This document shows positions 35,618 to 44,687 of a DNA stretch of 64,000 nt, piece by piece. Within the stretch, counting starts at the first letter, position 1, and the number at the start of each line of letters is the position of its first letter. The stretch spans positions 186,001-250,000 of the forward strand of contig CANDCH010000001.1 in assembly GCA_947383145.1 (NCBI GenBank), read 5' to 3'. The translations under genes and the position numbers were made by a program. The notes under the pieces were generated by a model, which saw only the letters and a list, made by a program, of their open reading frames with translations, had not been told where the DNA came from and made no database searches. Origin of the DNA: an uncultured bacterium (GTDB taxonomy: Bacteria > Bacillota > Clostridia > Oscillospirales > Oscillospiraceae).

Positions 35618-37018
35618 ATGATAAGAGAACAGATCGAAGCCTATTTCGCGGACAAGGAAAAGCTGCTGGTGGAGGCGGTGAGCCGCCTGGTGTCCATCGA
35701 CAGCACGGAGGGGGAGCCCGCCCCCGGCGCACCCTTCGGCCCCGGCCCCGCCGCCGCCCTGCGGGAGGCGCTGGCCATCGCGGAGGAGTGGGGGCTGTCC
35801 GCGGAAAATCACGAGGGCTATGTGGGCGCCGCAGATTTAAACGGCGGCCAGGACGCCCTGCACATTCTGGGCCACCTGGACGTGGTGGCCCCCGGCGAGG
35901 GCTGGACCGTCACCCAGCCCTACGTCCCCAAGCTGGTGGACGGCCTGCTGTACGGCCGGGGGACCGACGACGACAAGGGGCCGGTGGCCGCCTCCCTGCT
36001 GGCCATGAAGGCGGTGAAGGACCTGGGCGTGCCCCTGACCAAAAACTGCAAGGTCATCATGGGCACCAATGAGGAGAGCGGGTCCGGGGATATCGCTTGG
36101 TACTTTGCCCGGCATCCCTATGCCCCCGCCACCTTCTCCCCCGACGCGGGCTTCCCCGTCATCAACACGGAGAAGGGGGGCTTCCGGCCCACCTTCACCA
36201 GGAGCTGGCCCGCCCAGGAGGCCCTGCCCCGGGTGAAGTGGCTCCACGGAGGCATCCGGGGGAACATCCTGCCGGGGGACGCCTCCGCCGGGGTGGAGGG
36301 CCTCACCATGCACGATATCCAGCCCGTGGCCCGGAACATCACCGCCCGCACGGGGATCAAGTTCACCTTCGCCCATGAGGGCGGCCTCACCGTGGTGAGG
36401 GCCAAGGGGGAGGCCTCCCACGCCGCCTGGCCCGAGGGGGGGAACAACGCCGTCACCGGGCTGATCTCTCTGCTGTGCGCCCTGCCTCTGGCGGACGGGG
36501 ACTGCAAGGCGGCGCTGAACGATCTCAACGCCCTGCTCCCCCACGGGGACTGCAAGGGCCGCGCCCTGGGCATCGCCCAGGAGGAGCCGGTGGCGGGGCC
36601 GCTGACGGTGGCCTTCTCCCTGCTGGAGGCGACGGAGACCGGCCTCAAGGGCTATTTCGACAGCCGTGTTCCCCTGTGCGCCACAGAGGAAAACTGCCTG
36701 AATGTGGCAAAGGCCGCTTTTGAGGCCAGGGGCTTTGCCTTTGAGGGGACCCAGGGCGCGCCCCACCACGTCCCCGCCGGAAGCCCCTTTATCCAAACCC
36801 TGCTCAAGCGGTACGAGGAGTACACCGGCCTCAAGGGAGAGTGCCTGTCCACCGGCGGCGGCACCTACGTCCACGACATCCCCGGCGGGGTGGCCTTCGG
36901 GTGCTCCCTGCCCGGGTTCGACAGCCGCCTCCACGGCCCGGACGAGCGGGTGCGGGTGAGCGACCTGATGGTGTCCGCCAAGCTGTTCGCCCACATCATC
37001 ATCGACATGTGCCAGTAA
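35618..37018 (+). CDS. pepV: PepV-type M20 dipeptidase
   Basis: This 466-residue M20A metallopeptidase has zinc ligands and catalytic residues in ILGHLDVV (His, then the catalytic Asp), YGRGTDDDKGP (bridging Asp) and GTNEESGSGD (Glu-Glu). The final His ligand lies in the C-terminal LSTGGGTYVHDIPG. The length and central lid domain match Lactobacillus PepV, a cytoplasmic beta-Ala-dipeptidase or broad dipeptidase. GAAGGAGC precedes the ATG. It is monocistronic between its own promoter and terminator. Confidence 0.9.
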   Translation: MIREQIEAYFADKEKLLVEAVSRLVSIDSTEGEPAPGAPFGPGPAAALREALAIAEEWGLSAENHEGYVGAADLNGGQDALHILGHLDVVAPGEGWTVTQPYVPKLVDGLLYGRGTDDDKGPVAASLLAMKAVKDLGVPLTKNCKVIMGTNEESGSGDIAWYFARHPYAPATFSPDAGFPVINTEKGGFRPTFTRSWPAQEALPRVKWLHGGIRGNILPGDASAGVEGLTMHDIQPVARNITARTGIKFTFAHEGGLTVVRAKGEASHAAWPEGGNNAVTGLISLLCALPLADGDCKAALNDLNALLPHGDCKGRALGIAQEEPVAGPLTVAFSLLEATETGLKGYFDSRVPLCATEENCLNVAKAAFEARGFAFEGTQGAPHHVPAGSPFIQTLLKRYEEYTGLKGECLSTGGGTYVHDIPGGVAFGCSLPGFDSRLHGPDERVRVSDLMVSAKLFAHIIIDMCQ

Positions 37019-37041
37019 GCGGATGTTCCGCTGTTTTATAA

Positions 37042-37077
37042 AAAGAACCGCCCTGTGGATACAGGGCGGTATTCTTT
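37042..37077 (+). terminator. Intrinsic terminator of pepV
   Basis: Stem ACCGCCCTGT / ACAGGGCGGT extended by AAAGA...TTCTTT, loop GGAT, 24 bases after the stop codon. Confidence 0.88.
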
Positions 37078-37133
37078 GCTTCAAAAGATGGTCGAGCGGA
37101 AACTTAATGGGATCACACAGGTGGTAACGAAGT

Positions 37134-37178
37134 AAAGTTTCTTTTTCGCTTCCTTTTTCTTTTCAAAGAAAAAGGAAG
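37134..37178. repeat. AT-rich palindrome, dispersed repeat acting as uraA terminator
   Basis: CTTCCTTTTTCTTT / AAAGAAAAAGGAAG is a 14-bp perfect stem (37149-37178) preceded by AAAGTTTCTTTTTCG. A close relative with the same flank lies at 46619-46662. It is placed 19 bases after the uracil permease stop and probably serves as its terminator. Confidence 0.65.
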
Positions 37179-37196
37179 GCCCTTTTCCTCGAAAAA

Positions 37197-38543
37197 TTAG
37201 TATCTGCCGAAATCCCCGGAGCGGCCCTGGGTCACGTCGGAGCCGAACTGGTAATCCTTGCCGGGGAGGATGGCGTTGAGGGCGATGCCCGCGATGGCGG
37301 CGATGGCCAGGGAGGTGAGGGTGATGTCGGCGCCGCCAATGTGGAAGGTGAGGCCGGAGAACTCGTTGCTGAAGCCCCAGATCTTGAAGCCCAGGCCGCA
37401 CACCATGATGACGGCGGCGATGATCAGGTTCCGGGAGTTGGTGAAGTCCACCCGGTTCTCCACCACGTTGCGCACGCCGATGGCGGAGATCATGCCGTAG
37501 AGGATGAAGGACACCCCGCCGATGATGGCGGTGGGGATGGAGTTGATGACGGCGGCGAACTTGGGGGAGAAGGACAGCACCACCGCGTAAATCGCGGCCA
37601 GCCGGACCACCTTGGGGTCAAAAACCTGGGACAGCTCCAGCACGCCGGTGTTCTCGCCGTAGGTGGTGTTGGCTGGGCCGCCGAACAAGCCCGCCAGGGA
37701 GGTGGCGACGCCGTCGCCGATGAGGGTGCGGTGGAGGCCCGGGTCCTCAATGAAGTTCTCCTCCACCGTGGCGGAGATGGCGGACATATCGCCGATGTGC
37801 TCCATCATGGCGGCGATGGCGATGGGGGCCATCACCAGGATGGAGGTCAGGTCGAACTTGGCCAGCACGAAGGGCTGGAGGCCCACAAACCCGGCGGCGG
37901 CCACGCCGGAGAAGTCCACCTGCCGGGTGACCAGGGCCACGGCGTAGGGGATGAGCACGCCCAGCAGAATGGGGATGATCTTCACCATGCCCTTGCCCCA
38001 GATGTTGGCGACGACAATGACCGCGATGGACAACAGGGCCAGCCACCAGTTGGTGGAGGCGTTGTTGATGGCGCTGGGGGCCAGGGACAGGCCGATGAGG
38101 ATGATGATGGGCCCGGTGACCACCGGGGGCAGGAAGCGCATCACCTTGTGGACGCCCACCAGCTTGATGAGCCCCGCCAGTACCAGGTACAGCAGGCCCG
38201 CCACCACAATGCCGCCCAAGGCATAGGGCAGCTTTTCCTCGCCGGTCATCCCGGCGTAGATGCCGGAGTCCAGCTCCGCCACGGCGGCGAAGCCACCCAG
38301 GTAGGCGAAGGAGGAGCCCAGGAAGGCGGGAACTTTAAACTTGGTGCACAGGTGGAAGAACAGGGTGCCAATTCCGGCAAAGAACAGGGTGGTCTGGATG
38401 GACAGGGGCAGGCCGTACCCCTGGACCAGGATGGGCACCAGCACGGTGGCGCCGAACATGGCGAACATGTGCTGGAGGCCCAGGATGAGCATTTTGGGCA
38501 AGCCCAGGGCGCGGGCGTCCCGGATGGGTCCTTGATTGTTCAT
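37197..38543 (-). CDS. uraA: Uracil permease (NCS2/UraA family)
   Basis: This 448-residue NCS2 nucleobase:proton symporter has 14 predicted membrane segments. The UraA substrate residues are visible in AMMEHIGDM (Glu and His) and [10 protein letters not shown] (Glu). [15 protein letters not shown] is the N-terminal signature. It imports uracil across the cytoplasmic membrane. GGGAGAGAG precedes the ATG. It is transcribed alone from a promoter at 38715-38743. The leader carries a short ORF and an intrinsic terminator, so expression is probably controlled by attenuation. Confidence 0.92.
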   Translation of the reverse strand: MNNQGPIRDARALGLPKMLILGLQHMFAMFGATVLVPILVQGYGLPLSIQTTLFFAGIGTLFFHLCTKFKVPAFLGSSFAYLGGFAAVAELDSGIYAGMTGEEKLPYALGGIVVAGLLYLVLAGLIKLVGVHKVMRFLPPVVTGPIIILIGLSLAPSAINNASTNWWLALLSIAVIVVANIWGKGMVKIIPILLGVLIPYAVALVTRQVDFSGVAAAGFVGLQPFVLAKFDLTSILVMAPIAIAAMMEHIGDMSAISATVEENFIEDPGLHRTLIGDGVATSLAGLFGGPANTTYGENTGVLELSQVFDPKVVRLAAIYAVVLSFSPKFAAVINSIPTAIIGGVSFILYGMISAIGVRNVVENRVDFTNSRNLIIAAVIMVCGLGFKIWGFSNEFSGLTFHIGGADITLTSLAIAAIAGIALNAILPGKDYQFGSDVTQGRSGDFGRY

Positions 38544-38582
38544 AGTCTCTCTCCCTTTTCATTGGTGTGGAAGGACGGACGC

Positions 38583-38617
38583 AAAAAAAGAGACAACCAC
38601 CAAAAACGGCGATTGTC
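38583..38617 (-). terminator. Leader terminator (attenuator) of the uracil permease gene
   Basis: Minus strand: GACAATCGCC / GGTGGTTGTC pairs over 10 positions (two G-U), loop GTTTTT, followed by TC and seven T (38583-38589). It lies 40 bases before the uraA start and 2 bases after the stop of the leader ORF. Confidence 0.85.
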
Positions 38618-38619
38618 TG

Positions 38620-38685
38620 TCACAACGGGAAACAGAAACGGCGGGGCCGAAGGGCAAGCGCGTTGAAAGCCTGCGGTTTCAGCAT
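38620..38685 (-). CDS. Leader peptide of the uracil permease gene (21 residues)
   Basis: A 21-codon ORF begins MLKPQAFN and ends RFCFPL, then TGA. It has a strong ribosome site AGGAGGG (38694-38700) 8 bases before its ATG. The stop codon lies 2 bases before the terminator stem. A ribosome reaching the stop would cover the 5' arm and block the hairpin. The last third is rich in pyrimidine runs (TTTCTGTTTCCCGTT on the minus strand) where RNA polymerase could slow at low UTP. This is the arrangement of the E. coli pyrBI leader. Sequence similarity to known leader peptides is not claimed. Confidence 0.75.
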   Translation of the reverse strand: MLKPQAFNALALRPRRFCFPL

Positions 38686-38714
38686 ACCAGTTTCCCTCCT
38701 TTTGCGTTCGTATT

Positions 38715-38743
38715 ATAATACCAGAAGCTTACAGAAATTGCAA
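38715..38743 (-). promoter_or_regulatory. Sigma-A promoter of the uracil permease transcript
   Basis: Minus strand: -35 TTGCAA (38738-38743), 17-bp spacer, -10 TATTAT (38715-38720). The -10 is part of a perfect palindrome GTATTATAATAC (38710-38721). Confidence 0.7.
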
Positions 38744-38752
38744 CCCCCAAAT

Positions 38753-38791
38753 CACACAAAACCGCCGGGGTTTCACCGGCGGTTTTGTGTG
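38753..38791 (-). terminator. Terminator of the amino-acid ABC operon
   Basis: 16-bp perfect stem CACACAAAACCGCCGG / CCGGCGGTTTTGTGTG with a 7-base loop, downstream of the ATPase gene on the minus strand. The T-run is inside the stem and the tail is ATTTG. Confidence 0.75.
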
Positions 38792-38885
38792 ACGGCGTCC
38801 GAACCACCGCGGGCGGCGCGGAGGGGCCGAAGCGGGGACGGGCGCAGGGGCGCCCCGCGCCGCGAGCCGGCAAACGTGAATGCGC

Positions 38886-39608
38886 TCACAGCACTTTCGA
38901 TAGAAAGTCGATGGTTCTGGGCTGCTTCGGGCTGGCGAAGAAGGCGCGGGGCTCGTTCTCCTCCAAAATCCTCCCCTCGTCCATGAAGAGCACCCGGGTG
39001 CCCACCTCCCGGGCAAAGCCCATCTCGTGGGTGACCACCACCATGGTCATACCCTCCTCCGCCAGCTCCTTCATGACGGCCAGCACCTCCCCCACCATCT
39101 CGGGGTCCAGGGCGGAGGTGGGCTCGTCAAACAGCATCAGCTTGGGCTTCATGGCCAGGGCGCGGACAATGGCGATGCGCTGCTTCTGCCCGCCGGACAG
39201 CTGAGCGGGGTAGGCGTCCGCCTTCTCCTCCAGGTTCACCCGCTTCAAGAGCGCCGTGGCGGTGTCGTCGGCCTCCGCCTGGCTCATGAGTCTGGTGCGC
39301 ACCGGGGCCAGGGTGATGTTCCTGCGGATGGTCATGTTGGGGAACAGGTTGAAATGCTGGAACACCATGCCCATCTGGCGGCGGATGGCGTCGATGTCCG
39401 CCTTGGGGGCCGTGATCTCCTGGCCCTCGAAGGTGATGGAGCCGGAGGTGGGGGTTTCCAGCAGGTTGAGGCAGCGCAGGAAGGTGGACTTGCCCGAGCC
39501 GGAGGGCCCGATGACCACCACCTTCTCGCCGGGGTGGATGTGCTGGTCGATGCCGTTCAGCACCAGGTGGCTACCAAAGGACTTTTTCAGGTTTTTAACG
39601 TCGATCAC
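38886..39608 (-). CDS. Polar amino-acid ABC transporter ATPase
   Basis: This 240-residue GlnQ/HisP-type ATPase has Walker [16 protein letters not shown], the Q-loop [13 protein letters not shown], signature LSGGQKQR, Walker [15 protein letters not shown] and the switch His in VTHEMGFA. It energises uptake of a polar amino acid. It overlaps the permease gene by 14 bases and is the last gene of the three-gene operon SBP-permease-ATPase. Confidence 0.93.
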   Translation of the reverse strand: MIDVKNLKKSFGSHLVLNGIDQHIHPGEKVVVIGPSGSGKSTFLRCLNLLETPTSGSITFEGQEITAPKADIDAIRRQMGMVFQHFNLFPNMTIRRNITLAPVRTRLMSQAEADDTATALLKRVNLEEKADAYPAQLSGGQKQRIAIVRALAMKPKLMLFDEPTSALDPEMVGEVLAVMKELAEEGMTMVVVTHEMGFAREVGTRVLFMDEGRILEENEPRAFFASPKQPRTIDFLSKVL

Positions 39609-40371
39609 TTTGACGCAGCCTCCTTTCCAGAATGCCCTGGAGGTAGCTGAAAATCAGCACCAGCACCAGATAGACGAAGGCGCTGCCCAACAGGGGAAAC
39701 ATGGCGTCGTAGGTGCGGTTGATCACGTCCCGGGCGGCTTTGATGAGCTCCTGCCCGCCGATGACGGAGATCATGGAGGTGTCCTTGAGCAGGACGATGA
39801 ACTCGTTGCCCAGGGAGGGGAGGATGGCCTTGAAGGCCTGGGGGACAACGATGAACCGCATGGTGTCGAAGTAATTCAGCCCCAGGGAGCGCCCCGCCTC
39901 CATCTGGCCGGGGTCCAGGGACATGAGCCCGCCCCGGATGATCTCGGCCACGTAGGCCCCGGAGTTGATGCCCAGGGTCAGAGCGCCCACCAGGGTATAG
40001 TTCCGGCTGCTGGAGAAAATGACCATGCCCATGATGAGGATCTGCACCATCATGGGGGTGCCCCGGATGATGGTCACGTACACCTTGCACACCAGGTTGA
40101 TAACGCCCAGCACAAAATTGCGGTTCCCGGGGCGCTGCTGGTCGTGGGCGGTGCGGATGACGGCCACCAGCACCCCCAGCGCCACGCCGATGCACAGGGC
40201 CATGGCGGTGACGTACAGGGTGGTGCCCGCCCCCTTCAAATATTGCAGCCAGCGGTCGTTTTCCAAAAACGCCTGGTAAAAGCGGACGAAAAATACCTGC
40301 CAGCCCTCCAGCATGGGGTCTTTGGACAGCATCATGCCCCGCCACAGCTCGTAATAATAGGCCAGATCCAT
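39595..40371 (-). CDS. Polar amino-acid ABC transporter permease
   Basis: This 258-residue inner-membrane permease of the HisMQ/GlnP type has about 5 membrane segments. [33 protein letters not shown] and the EAA loop [33 protein letters not shown] are typical. An extended N-terminal about 45 residues precedes the first segment. Only one permease is present, so it would act as a homodimer. Confidence 0.92.
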   Translation of the reverse strand: MDLAYYYELWRGMMLSKDPMLEGWQVFFVRFYQAFLENDRWLQYLKGAGTTLYVTAMALCIGVALGVLVAVIRTAHDQQRPGNRNFVLGVINLVCKVYVTIIRGTPMMVQILIMGMVIFSSSRNYTLVGALTLGINSGAYVAEIIRGGLMSLDPGQMEAGRSLGLNYFDTMRFIVVPQAFKAILPSLGNEFIVLLKDTSMISVIGGQELIKAARDVINRTYDAMFPLLGSAFVYLVLVLIFSYLQGILERRLRQSDRR

Positions 40372-40399
40372 ATGTATCCCCCTCTTTCCCGCATATAGC

Positions 40400-40429
40400 G
40401 CGGAGGAGCGGCGGGGGCCGCTCCTCTGC
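40400..40429 (-). terminator. Intra-operon hairpin between binding protein and permease genes
   Basis: 13-bp stem GCGGAGGAGCGGC / GCCGCTCCTCTGC (one G-T pair) with a 4-base loop. It lies in the 75-base gap and probably lowers permease and ATPase expression relative to the binding protein or protects the 3' end of its mRNA. Confidence 0.65.
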
Positions 40430-40446
40430 GAGGCTCTTCAGAACAA

Positions 40447-41340
40447 TTATCCGGCGGAAATGTACCTGTCCATGATCTTCTGGACGGTGCCATCTGCAAT
40501 GAGCTCGTTCAGCGCGCCGTTGATGGCGTTGAGCAGCGCGGTGTTGCCCTCGTCCACGGCGGCGCAGTAATCCTCAATGACGTACTCGGCCTCCAGGATG
40601 GTCAGGCCGGGGTTGTTCTTCACATACTCCTCGGCGGGACCCTTGTCGATGACCACGCAGTCCACCTGGCCGTTGATGAGGGCCTGGACGGCCACGGAGC
40701 CGTTGTCCAGGGAGGTGACGTGGTCGACGCCGTGGGCGCCCTGGCAGAAGGTCTCGCCGGTGGTGCCCCGCTGCACGCCGATCTGGATGTCCTCCAGCTT
40801 GTTGCCGTCCTTGTCGATCAGCTCCAAATCGTCGTTGGTGCCCGCGATGCGGTCGTCGCCCTCGTTGACGATGATGACCTGATAGCCGGTGGCGTAGCTG
40901 TCGGTGAAGTCCATCACCAGGTCCCGGTCCTCCCGGTAGGTCAGGCCGGCCAGGATCACGTCGTGGCGGTTCTCCTGGACGGAGATCAGGGCGGCGTCGA
41001 AGTCGATGTCGTCGATGACCAGCTCCAGGCCCAGCTTGTCAGCGATGGCCTGGGCGATCTCCGGGTCGATGCCGATGACATTGCCGCTGTCGTCGGTCAT
41101 CTCATAGGGAGGGAAGGCGGCGTTGGTGCACATGAGCAGCTTGCCCTCCTCAATGGTGGTGAAGGCGGCGGGCTCGCCGCCCTGATTGGGTTCGGCGCTC
41201 TCCACGGACTTGGAGGGCTCGCCCTCGCCGCCCCCGGGCTGGGAGGGGTTGGAGCCAGTGTCGGAGCAGGCGGCCAGGGCAACGGCCATGGTCAGGGCCA
41301 GCAGCAGGGCCCCAAGCTTCTTCATCAGTTTCATTTTCAT
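40447..41340 (-). CDS. Polar amino-acid ABC transporter substrate-binding lipoprotein
   Basis: This 297-residue lipoprotein (AVALAACSDTG, lipobox Cys about residue 25) has a Gly/Ser/Pro-rich linker and then an SBP_bac_3 domain: LLMCTNAAFPPYEMTDDSGNVIGIDPEIAQAIADKLG, DVILAGLTYREDRD. The ligand is a polar amino acid or cystine-like compound, not specified by sequence. Two possible ATGs (41340 and 41334) share the same GGAG site. It is the first gene of the operon, with a consensus promoter flanked by palindromes. Confidence 0.92.
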   Translation of the reverse strand: MKMKLMKKLGALLLALTMAVALAACSDTGSNPSQPGGGEGEPSKSVESAEPNQGGEPAAFTTIEEGKLLMCTNAAFPPYEMTDDSGNVIGIDPEIAQAIADKLGLELVIDDIDFDAALISVQENRHDVILAGLTYREDRDLVMDFTDSYATGYQVIIVNEGDDRIAGTNDDLELIDKDGNKLEDIQIGVQRGTTGETFCQGAHGVDHVTSLDNGSVAVQALINGQVDCVVIDKGPAEEYVKNNPGLTILEAEYVIEDYCAAVDEGNTALLNAINGALNELIADGTVQKIMDRYISAG

Positions 41341-41405
41341 TCATCTCCATAACAGTTTGCGGAGGGGGAGCCGGGATATGTACCCCGCGGAGCTCCCCCG
41401 CGGGC

Positions 41406-41429
41406 CACAAAGGGGAATTCCCCTTTGTG
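41406..41429 (-). promoter_or_regulatory. 24-bp perfect palindrome at the start of the ABC operon transcript
   Basis: CACAAAGGGG AATT CCCCTTTGTG is a perfect palindrome directly after the predicted transcription start. It could be an operator or a 5' mRNA-stabilising hairpin. It shares the core AAGGGGA...TCCCCTT with an inverted repeat at 41461-41493 over the -35. Confidence 0.65.
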
Positions 41430-41437
41430 TGAAGCCG

Positions 41438-41466
41438 ATTATAAACGTTATGCAAACAAAATGCAA
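41438..41466 (-). promoter_or_regulatory. Sigma-A promoter of the amino-acid ABC operon
   Basis: Minus strand: -35 TTGCAT (41461-41466), 17-bp spacer, -10 TATAAT (41438-41443). The -35 is part of an inverted repeat ATGCAAGGGGA / TCCCCTTGCAT (41461-41471 and 41483-41493). Confidence 0.78.
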
Positions 41467-41590
41467 GGGGAAATTGGTGGAATCCCCTTGCATTCTGCCG
41501 TTTTCATCGTTTTGACGGACTTCGAAGGAATGGATATTCATTTTTATGCGAATTTTTCGAATGTTTATCCAGCCGGCGGCAGGTCCGCCG

Positions 41591-42499
41591 TCAGACCGCC
41601 CGGGCTGTGTGCTTGGCGAGAAGGATATCCGGGTAATAGGACAGCTTGGCCCGGCGCAGGCCCTCCAGCCCCATGTCGTCCTCCCGGTTGAGCCACTTCA
41701 CGTCGGGGTGGCGGGCGCGGACCAGCCGGGCCAGCTCCCGGTTGATGGCGGGGTAGGCCCCCTGGATATCGCCGAAGGACTTCTCAAAATTCACGTCGAA
41801 GACCTCCGGGGTAATCAGCCCCCCCAGGGAGAAGGCGATGGGGGAGCCGTCCGCCCGGATGAGCGCCCCCTCCAGCCCCAGCTTGTCCATGTGGTACAGC
41901 GCCTCGATGACGGCCACCGTCTCCTCGGACACGGTGTTGATATCCTCCCCCGCCTCCTCCTGGCGGATGGCTGCCCACTGGCGCTCCAGCTCCACGCACT
42001 CGGGGACGTTGGCGGGAGTGATGTCCTCCAGCAGCCAGTCGGGGAACTGGTCGTCGAAGCGGCGGATGTGGTTGCGTTTGGCGTGGAGCTTCTTCCCTGG
42101 CAGGTCGGCCAGCCGGTTCACGTCGTAGAGGTAGTCGAAGCCGTCCCGGTCCTCCTCAAAGGCGAAGCGGCCCGGGCAGGCCTCCTCCAGGGCGGCCTTC
42201 TGCTCCCCGGTGACGCACACCAGGGCGAGGGGGCGGCCCTGGGCGGCGGCGTCGGCGGCCAGGGCGTCCACCGCGGGGGCCAGGGGGCCGCGTCCGGCGG
42301 GATAGAGGTAGCTCAGCCCCAGCCTGCCCTGGATGCGGACCAGCAGGCGGTCCCCGCACCGGGCGATTTGCTGGGGCCAGGCCCGGCTCCACAGGTATAT
42401 GTTGGCGAAGTTGTACTCGCAGCAGAAGCTGCCCTCGGCGTCCAGCAGGGGCTGGACCCATTGGCGGTCCTCAAACTGGGGGCATTCAAAGGTGAGCAT
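41591..42499 (-). CDS. DUF2156-family (lysyl-PG synthase C-terminal-like) protein
   Basis: This 302-residue cytoplasmic protein has two GNAT-like halves of the DUF2156 type. Motifs are FANIYLWSRAW near residue 30, KKLHAKRNHIRRFDDQFPDW in the middle and GALIRADGSPIAFSLGG plus DMGLEGLRRAKLSYYPDILLAKHTA at the end. The C-terminal domain of MprF, which transfers aminoacyl groups from tRNA to lipid, has this fold, but this stand-alone version lacks a membrane part. The function is unknown. ATG 42499 is preceded by AAGGAAGG. The longer frame to 42622 lacks a start signal. Confidence 0.85.
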   Translation of the reverse strand: MLTFECPQFEDRQWVQPLLDAEGSFCCEYNFANIYLWSRAWPQQIARCGDRLLVRIQGRLGLSYLYPAGRGPLAPAVDALAADAAAQGRPLALVCVTGEQKAALEEACPGRFAFEEDRDGFDYLYDVNRLADLPGKKLHAKRNHIRRFDDQFPDWLLEDITPANVPECVELERQWAAIRQEEAGEDINTVSEETVAVIEALYHMDKLGLEGALIRADGSPIAFSLGGLITPEVFDVNFEKSFGDIQGAYPAINRELARLVRARHPDVKWLNREDDMGLEGLRRAKLSYYPDILLAKHTARAV

Positions 42500-42589
42500 A
42501 GATATCCTTCCTTTTGTCGGTGTCTGGTTATCATACCACAGCGGTTGGAAAAGCGCAACGGAGAAAATGCGATCCCTGAACCGCATCCC

Positions 42590-42618
42590 TTGCATCAAAG
42601 GGCAGGCTGTGATAAAAT
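42590..42618 (+). promoter_or_regulatory. Sigma-A promoter of the pyridoxamine-oxidase-like gene
   Basis: -35 TTGCAT (42590-42595), 17-bp spacer, -10 TAAAAT (42613-42618). Confidence 0.68.
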
Positions 42619-42655
42619 CCATGAAAGGGCCGAAATTTTACAGGGGGGCGCTGTT

Positions 42656-43072
42656 ATGATAAACATCAGTCCAGAGGTTGAGAAAATCATGGCTGAGCGG
42701 TTTGGGAGGGATACGGTTATCGCGCTGGCCACCGCAGAGGATGGGAGGCCCTATGTGCGCAGCGTGAATGCCTATTATGAGAGCGGCGCGTTTTATATCA
42801 TTACCCACGGGCGTTCAAACAAAATGAAGCACATCAAACGCAATCCCGCTGTCGCAATCGCGGGCGAGTGGTTGACAGCCCATGGGACAGGCGTCAGCTT
42901 AGGTTATTTTGGGAAAGCGGAAAATCACGCGATTGCGGGGAAGCTGAAACGCGTCTTTGCCGCTTGGCTTGACAACGGACACACCGATTTAAAGGATGAA
43001 AACACCGTCATCCTGCGCGTAGAATTGACCGATGGGCTGTTGTTTTCCCAGGGCACAAGATATGAGTTCTGA
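42656..43072 (+). CDS. Pyridoxamine 5'-phosphate oxidase-family (FMN split-barrel) protein
   Basis: This 138-residue single-domain split-barrel protein shows TVIALATAEDGRPYVRSVNAYYESGAFYIITHGRSNKMKHIKRNPAVAIAG, the usual FMN or F420-type binding core. Small members of this group are often annotated as general-stress or nitroimidazole-resistance-like flavoproteins. No substrate is assigned. The start at 42656 has a GGGGGG ribosome site. The longer open frame upstream is a shadow of the DUF2156 gene. Its lower GC and A-rich codon use differ from its neighbours and suggest recent acquisition. Confidence 0.85.
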   Translation: MINISPEVEKIMAERFGRDTVIALATAEDGRPYVRSVNAYYESGAFYIITHGRSNKMKHIKRNPAVAIAGEWLTAHGTGVSLGYFGKAENHAIAGKLKRVFAAWLDNGHTDLKDENTVILRVELTDGLLFSQGTRYEF

Positions 43073-43093
43073 CCTCGCCAAGTTCGTAAAAAC

Positions 43094-43120
43094 GCGCCGC
43101 CGTGGAAGCCACGGCGGCGC
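43094..43120. terminator. Bidirectional terminator between convergent genes
   Basis: 12-bp perfect stem GCGCCGCCGTGG / CCACGGCGGCGC with a 3-base loop. On the minus strand GTTTTT follows, serving the RNase Y gene. Confidence 0.88.
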
Positions 43121-43127
43121 TGTTTAT

Positions 43128-44687
43128 TCATTTCGCGTACTCGATGGCCTTGGTCTCCCGGATCAGGTTCACCTTGATCTGCCCCGGGTACTCCAGCTCG
43201 TCCTCGATCTTTTTGGCGATCTCCCGGGCCAGCAGCACCATGCGGTCCTCCGGGATGGCCTCGGGATTGACCATGATGCGCACCTCCCGGCCCGCCTGGA
43301 TGGCGTAGGCCTTGTCCACCCCGGCGAAGGAGGAGGTGAGCTCCTCCAGCTTCTCCAGCCGCTTGATGTAGTACTCCACGTTCTCCTTCCGGGCGCCGGG
43401 GCGGGCGGCGGAGATGGCGTCGGCGGCCTGGACCAGGCAGGCCACGATGGTCTTGGCCTCCACGTCGCCGTGGTGGGCCTTGATGGCGTGGATCACGTTC
43501 TCGCTCTCCCGGTACTTCCGGGCCAGCTCCACGCCGATCTGCACGTGGGAGCCCTCCACCTCGTGGTCGATGGACTTGCCCAAATCGTGGAGCAGGCCCG
43601 CCCGCTTGGCCTCGGCCACGTTGACGCCGATCTCGGCGGCCAGCAGCCCCGCCAGCTGGGACACCTCAATGGAGTGGTTGAGCACGTTCTGACCGTAGCT
43701 GGTGCGGTAGTGCTGGCGGCCCAGCAGCTTCACCAGCTCCGGGTTCAGGCCGTGGACGTTGGTCTCAAACACGGCCCGCTCGCCCTCGGCGCGGATGGTG
43801 GCGTCCACCTCCCGCTTGGCCTTCTCCACCATCTCCTCGATGCGGGTGGGGTGGATGCGGCCGTCCAGGATCAGCTTTTCCAGGGCCAGCCGGGCGATCT
43901 CCCGGCGCACCGGGTCGAAGCAGGACACGGTGATGGCCTCGGGGGTGTCGTCGATGATCAGGTCCACCCCGGTCATGGTCTCCAGGGTGCGGATGTTGCG
44001 GCCCTCCCGGCCGATGATCCGGCCCTTCATCTCGTCGTTGGGCAGGGGCACCACGGACACGGTGGCCTCCGCCACGTGGTCGGCGGCGCACCGCTGGATG
44101 GCCAGGGCGATCTGCTCCCGGGCGTAGGTCTCCGCCTCCTCCTTGAAGCGGGCCTGGATGTCCTTCAGCTTCAGGGCCTGCTCATGGGTGACGTCGTCGG
44201 CCAGCTGGTCGATGAGATACCGCCGGGCCTCCTCCGCCGTCAGGCCGGAAATCCGCTCCAGCAGCTCCAGCTGGCTGTCCTTCATGCGGTCCAGCTCCTG
44301 CTTTTCCGCCTCCAGCTGGGCGATGCGGGCGTTGACGTTCTCCTCCTTGCGCTCCAGGTTCTCCAGCTTGCGGTCCAGGTTTTCCTCCTTGGAGTTCAGC
44401 CGGTTCTCCTGGCGCTGAATTTCGCTGCGGCGGTCCTTCACCTCTTTGTCAAACTCGCTGCGGGCCTTGAGAATCTCCTCCTTGGCCTCCACGGTGGCCT
44501 CCCGCTTCTTACTCTCGGCGGACTTGATGGCGTCGTTGATAACGCGGCGGGCCTCCTCCTCGGCGGAGCCGATCTCCCGCTCGGCCGCGGCCTTCCGCCG
44601 CTGGTAGCCGAGGACGCCGCCCGCGATCAGGCCGATCAGCACCGCCGCCGCGGCGATGATTACGGTCACATAGACTGGCACTTGCAT
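43128..44687 (-). CDS. rny: Ribonuclease Y
   Basis: This 519-residue endoribonuclease has one N-terminal transmembrane anchor ([21 protein letters not shown]), a long charged coiled coil (about residues 30-200), a KH RNA-binding domain ([29 protein letters not shown], about 223-251) and an HD domain with [14 protein letters not shown] (His-Asp about 368). It initiates mRNA decay at the membrane. The length matches B. subtilis Rny (520 aa). It has its own promoter with a leader of about 230 bases. Confidence 0.96.
   Translation of the reverse strand: MQVPVYVTVIIAAAAVLIGLIAGGVLGYQRRKAAAEREIGSAEEEARRVINDAIKSAESKKREATVEAKEEILKARSEFDKEVKDRRSEIQRQENRLNSKEENLDRKLENLERKEENVNARIAQLEAEKQELDRMKDSQLELLERISGLTAEEARRYLIDQLADDVTHEQALKLKDIQARFKEEAETYAREQIALAIQRCAADHVAEATVSVVPLPNDEMKGRIIGREGRNIRTLETMTGVDLIIDDTPEAITVSCFDPVRREIARLALEKLILDGRIHPTRIEEMVEKAKREVDATIRAEGERAVFETNVHGLNPELVKLLGRQHYRTSYGQNVLNHSIEVSQLAGLLAAEIGVNVAEAKRAGLLHDLGKSIDHEVEGSHVQIGVELARKYRESENVIHAIKAHHGDVEAKTIVACLVQAADAISAARPGARKENVEYYIKRLEKLEELTSSFAGVDKAYAIQAGREVRIMVNPEAIPEDRMVLLAREIAKKIEDELEYPGQIKVNLIRETKAIEYAK

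Noticed and set aside
38544..38743. PyrR-binding site or purine riboswitch in the uracil permease leader
   Set aside because: No conserved PyrR loop (CAGAGAGG-like) and no purine-riboswitch core could be seen. The leader ORF and terminator explain the region.
41546..42655. Long upstream extension of the pyridoxamine-oxidase-like gene
   Set aside because: It is the antisense of the DUF2156 gene, and a good start with promoter lies at 42656.
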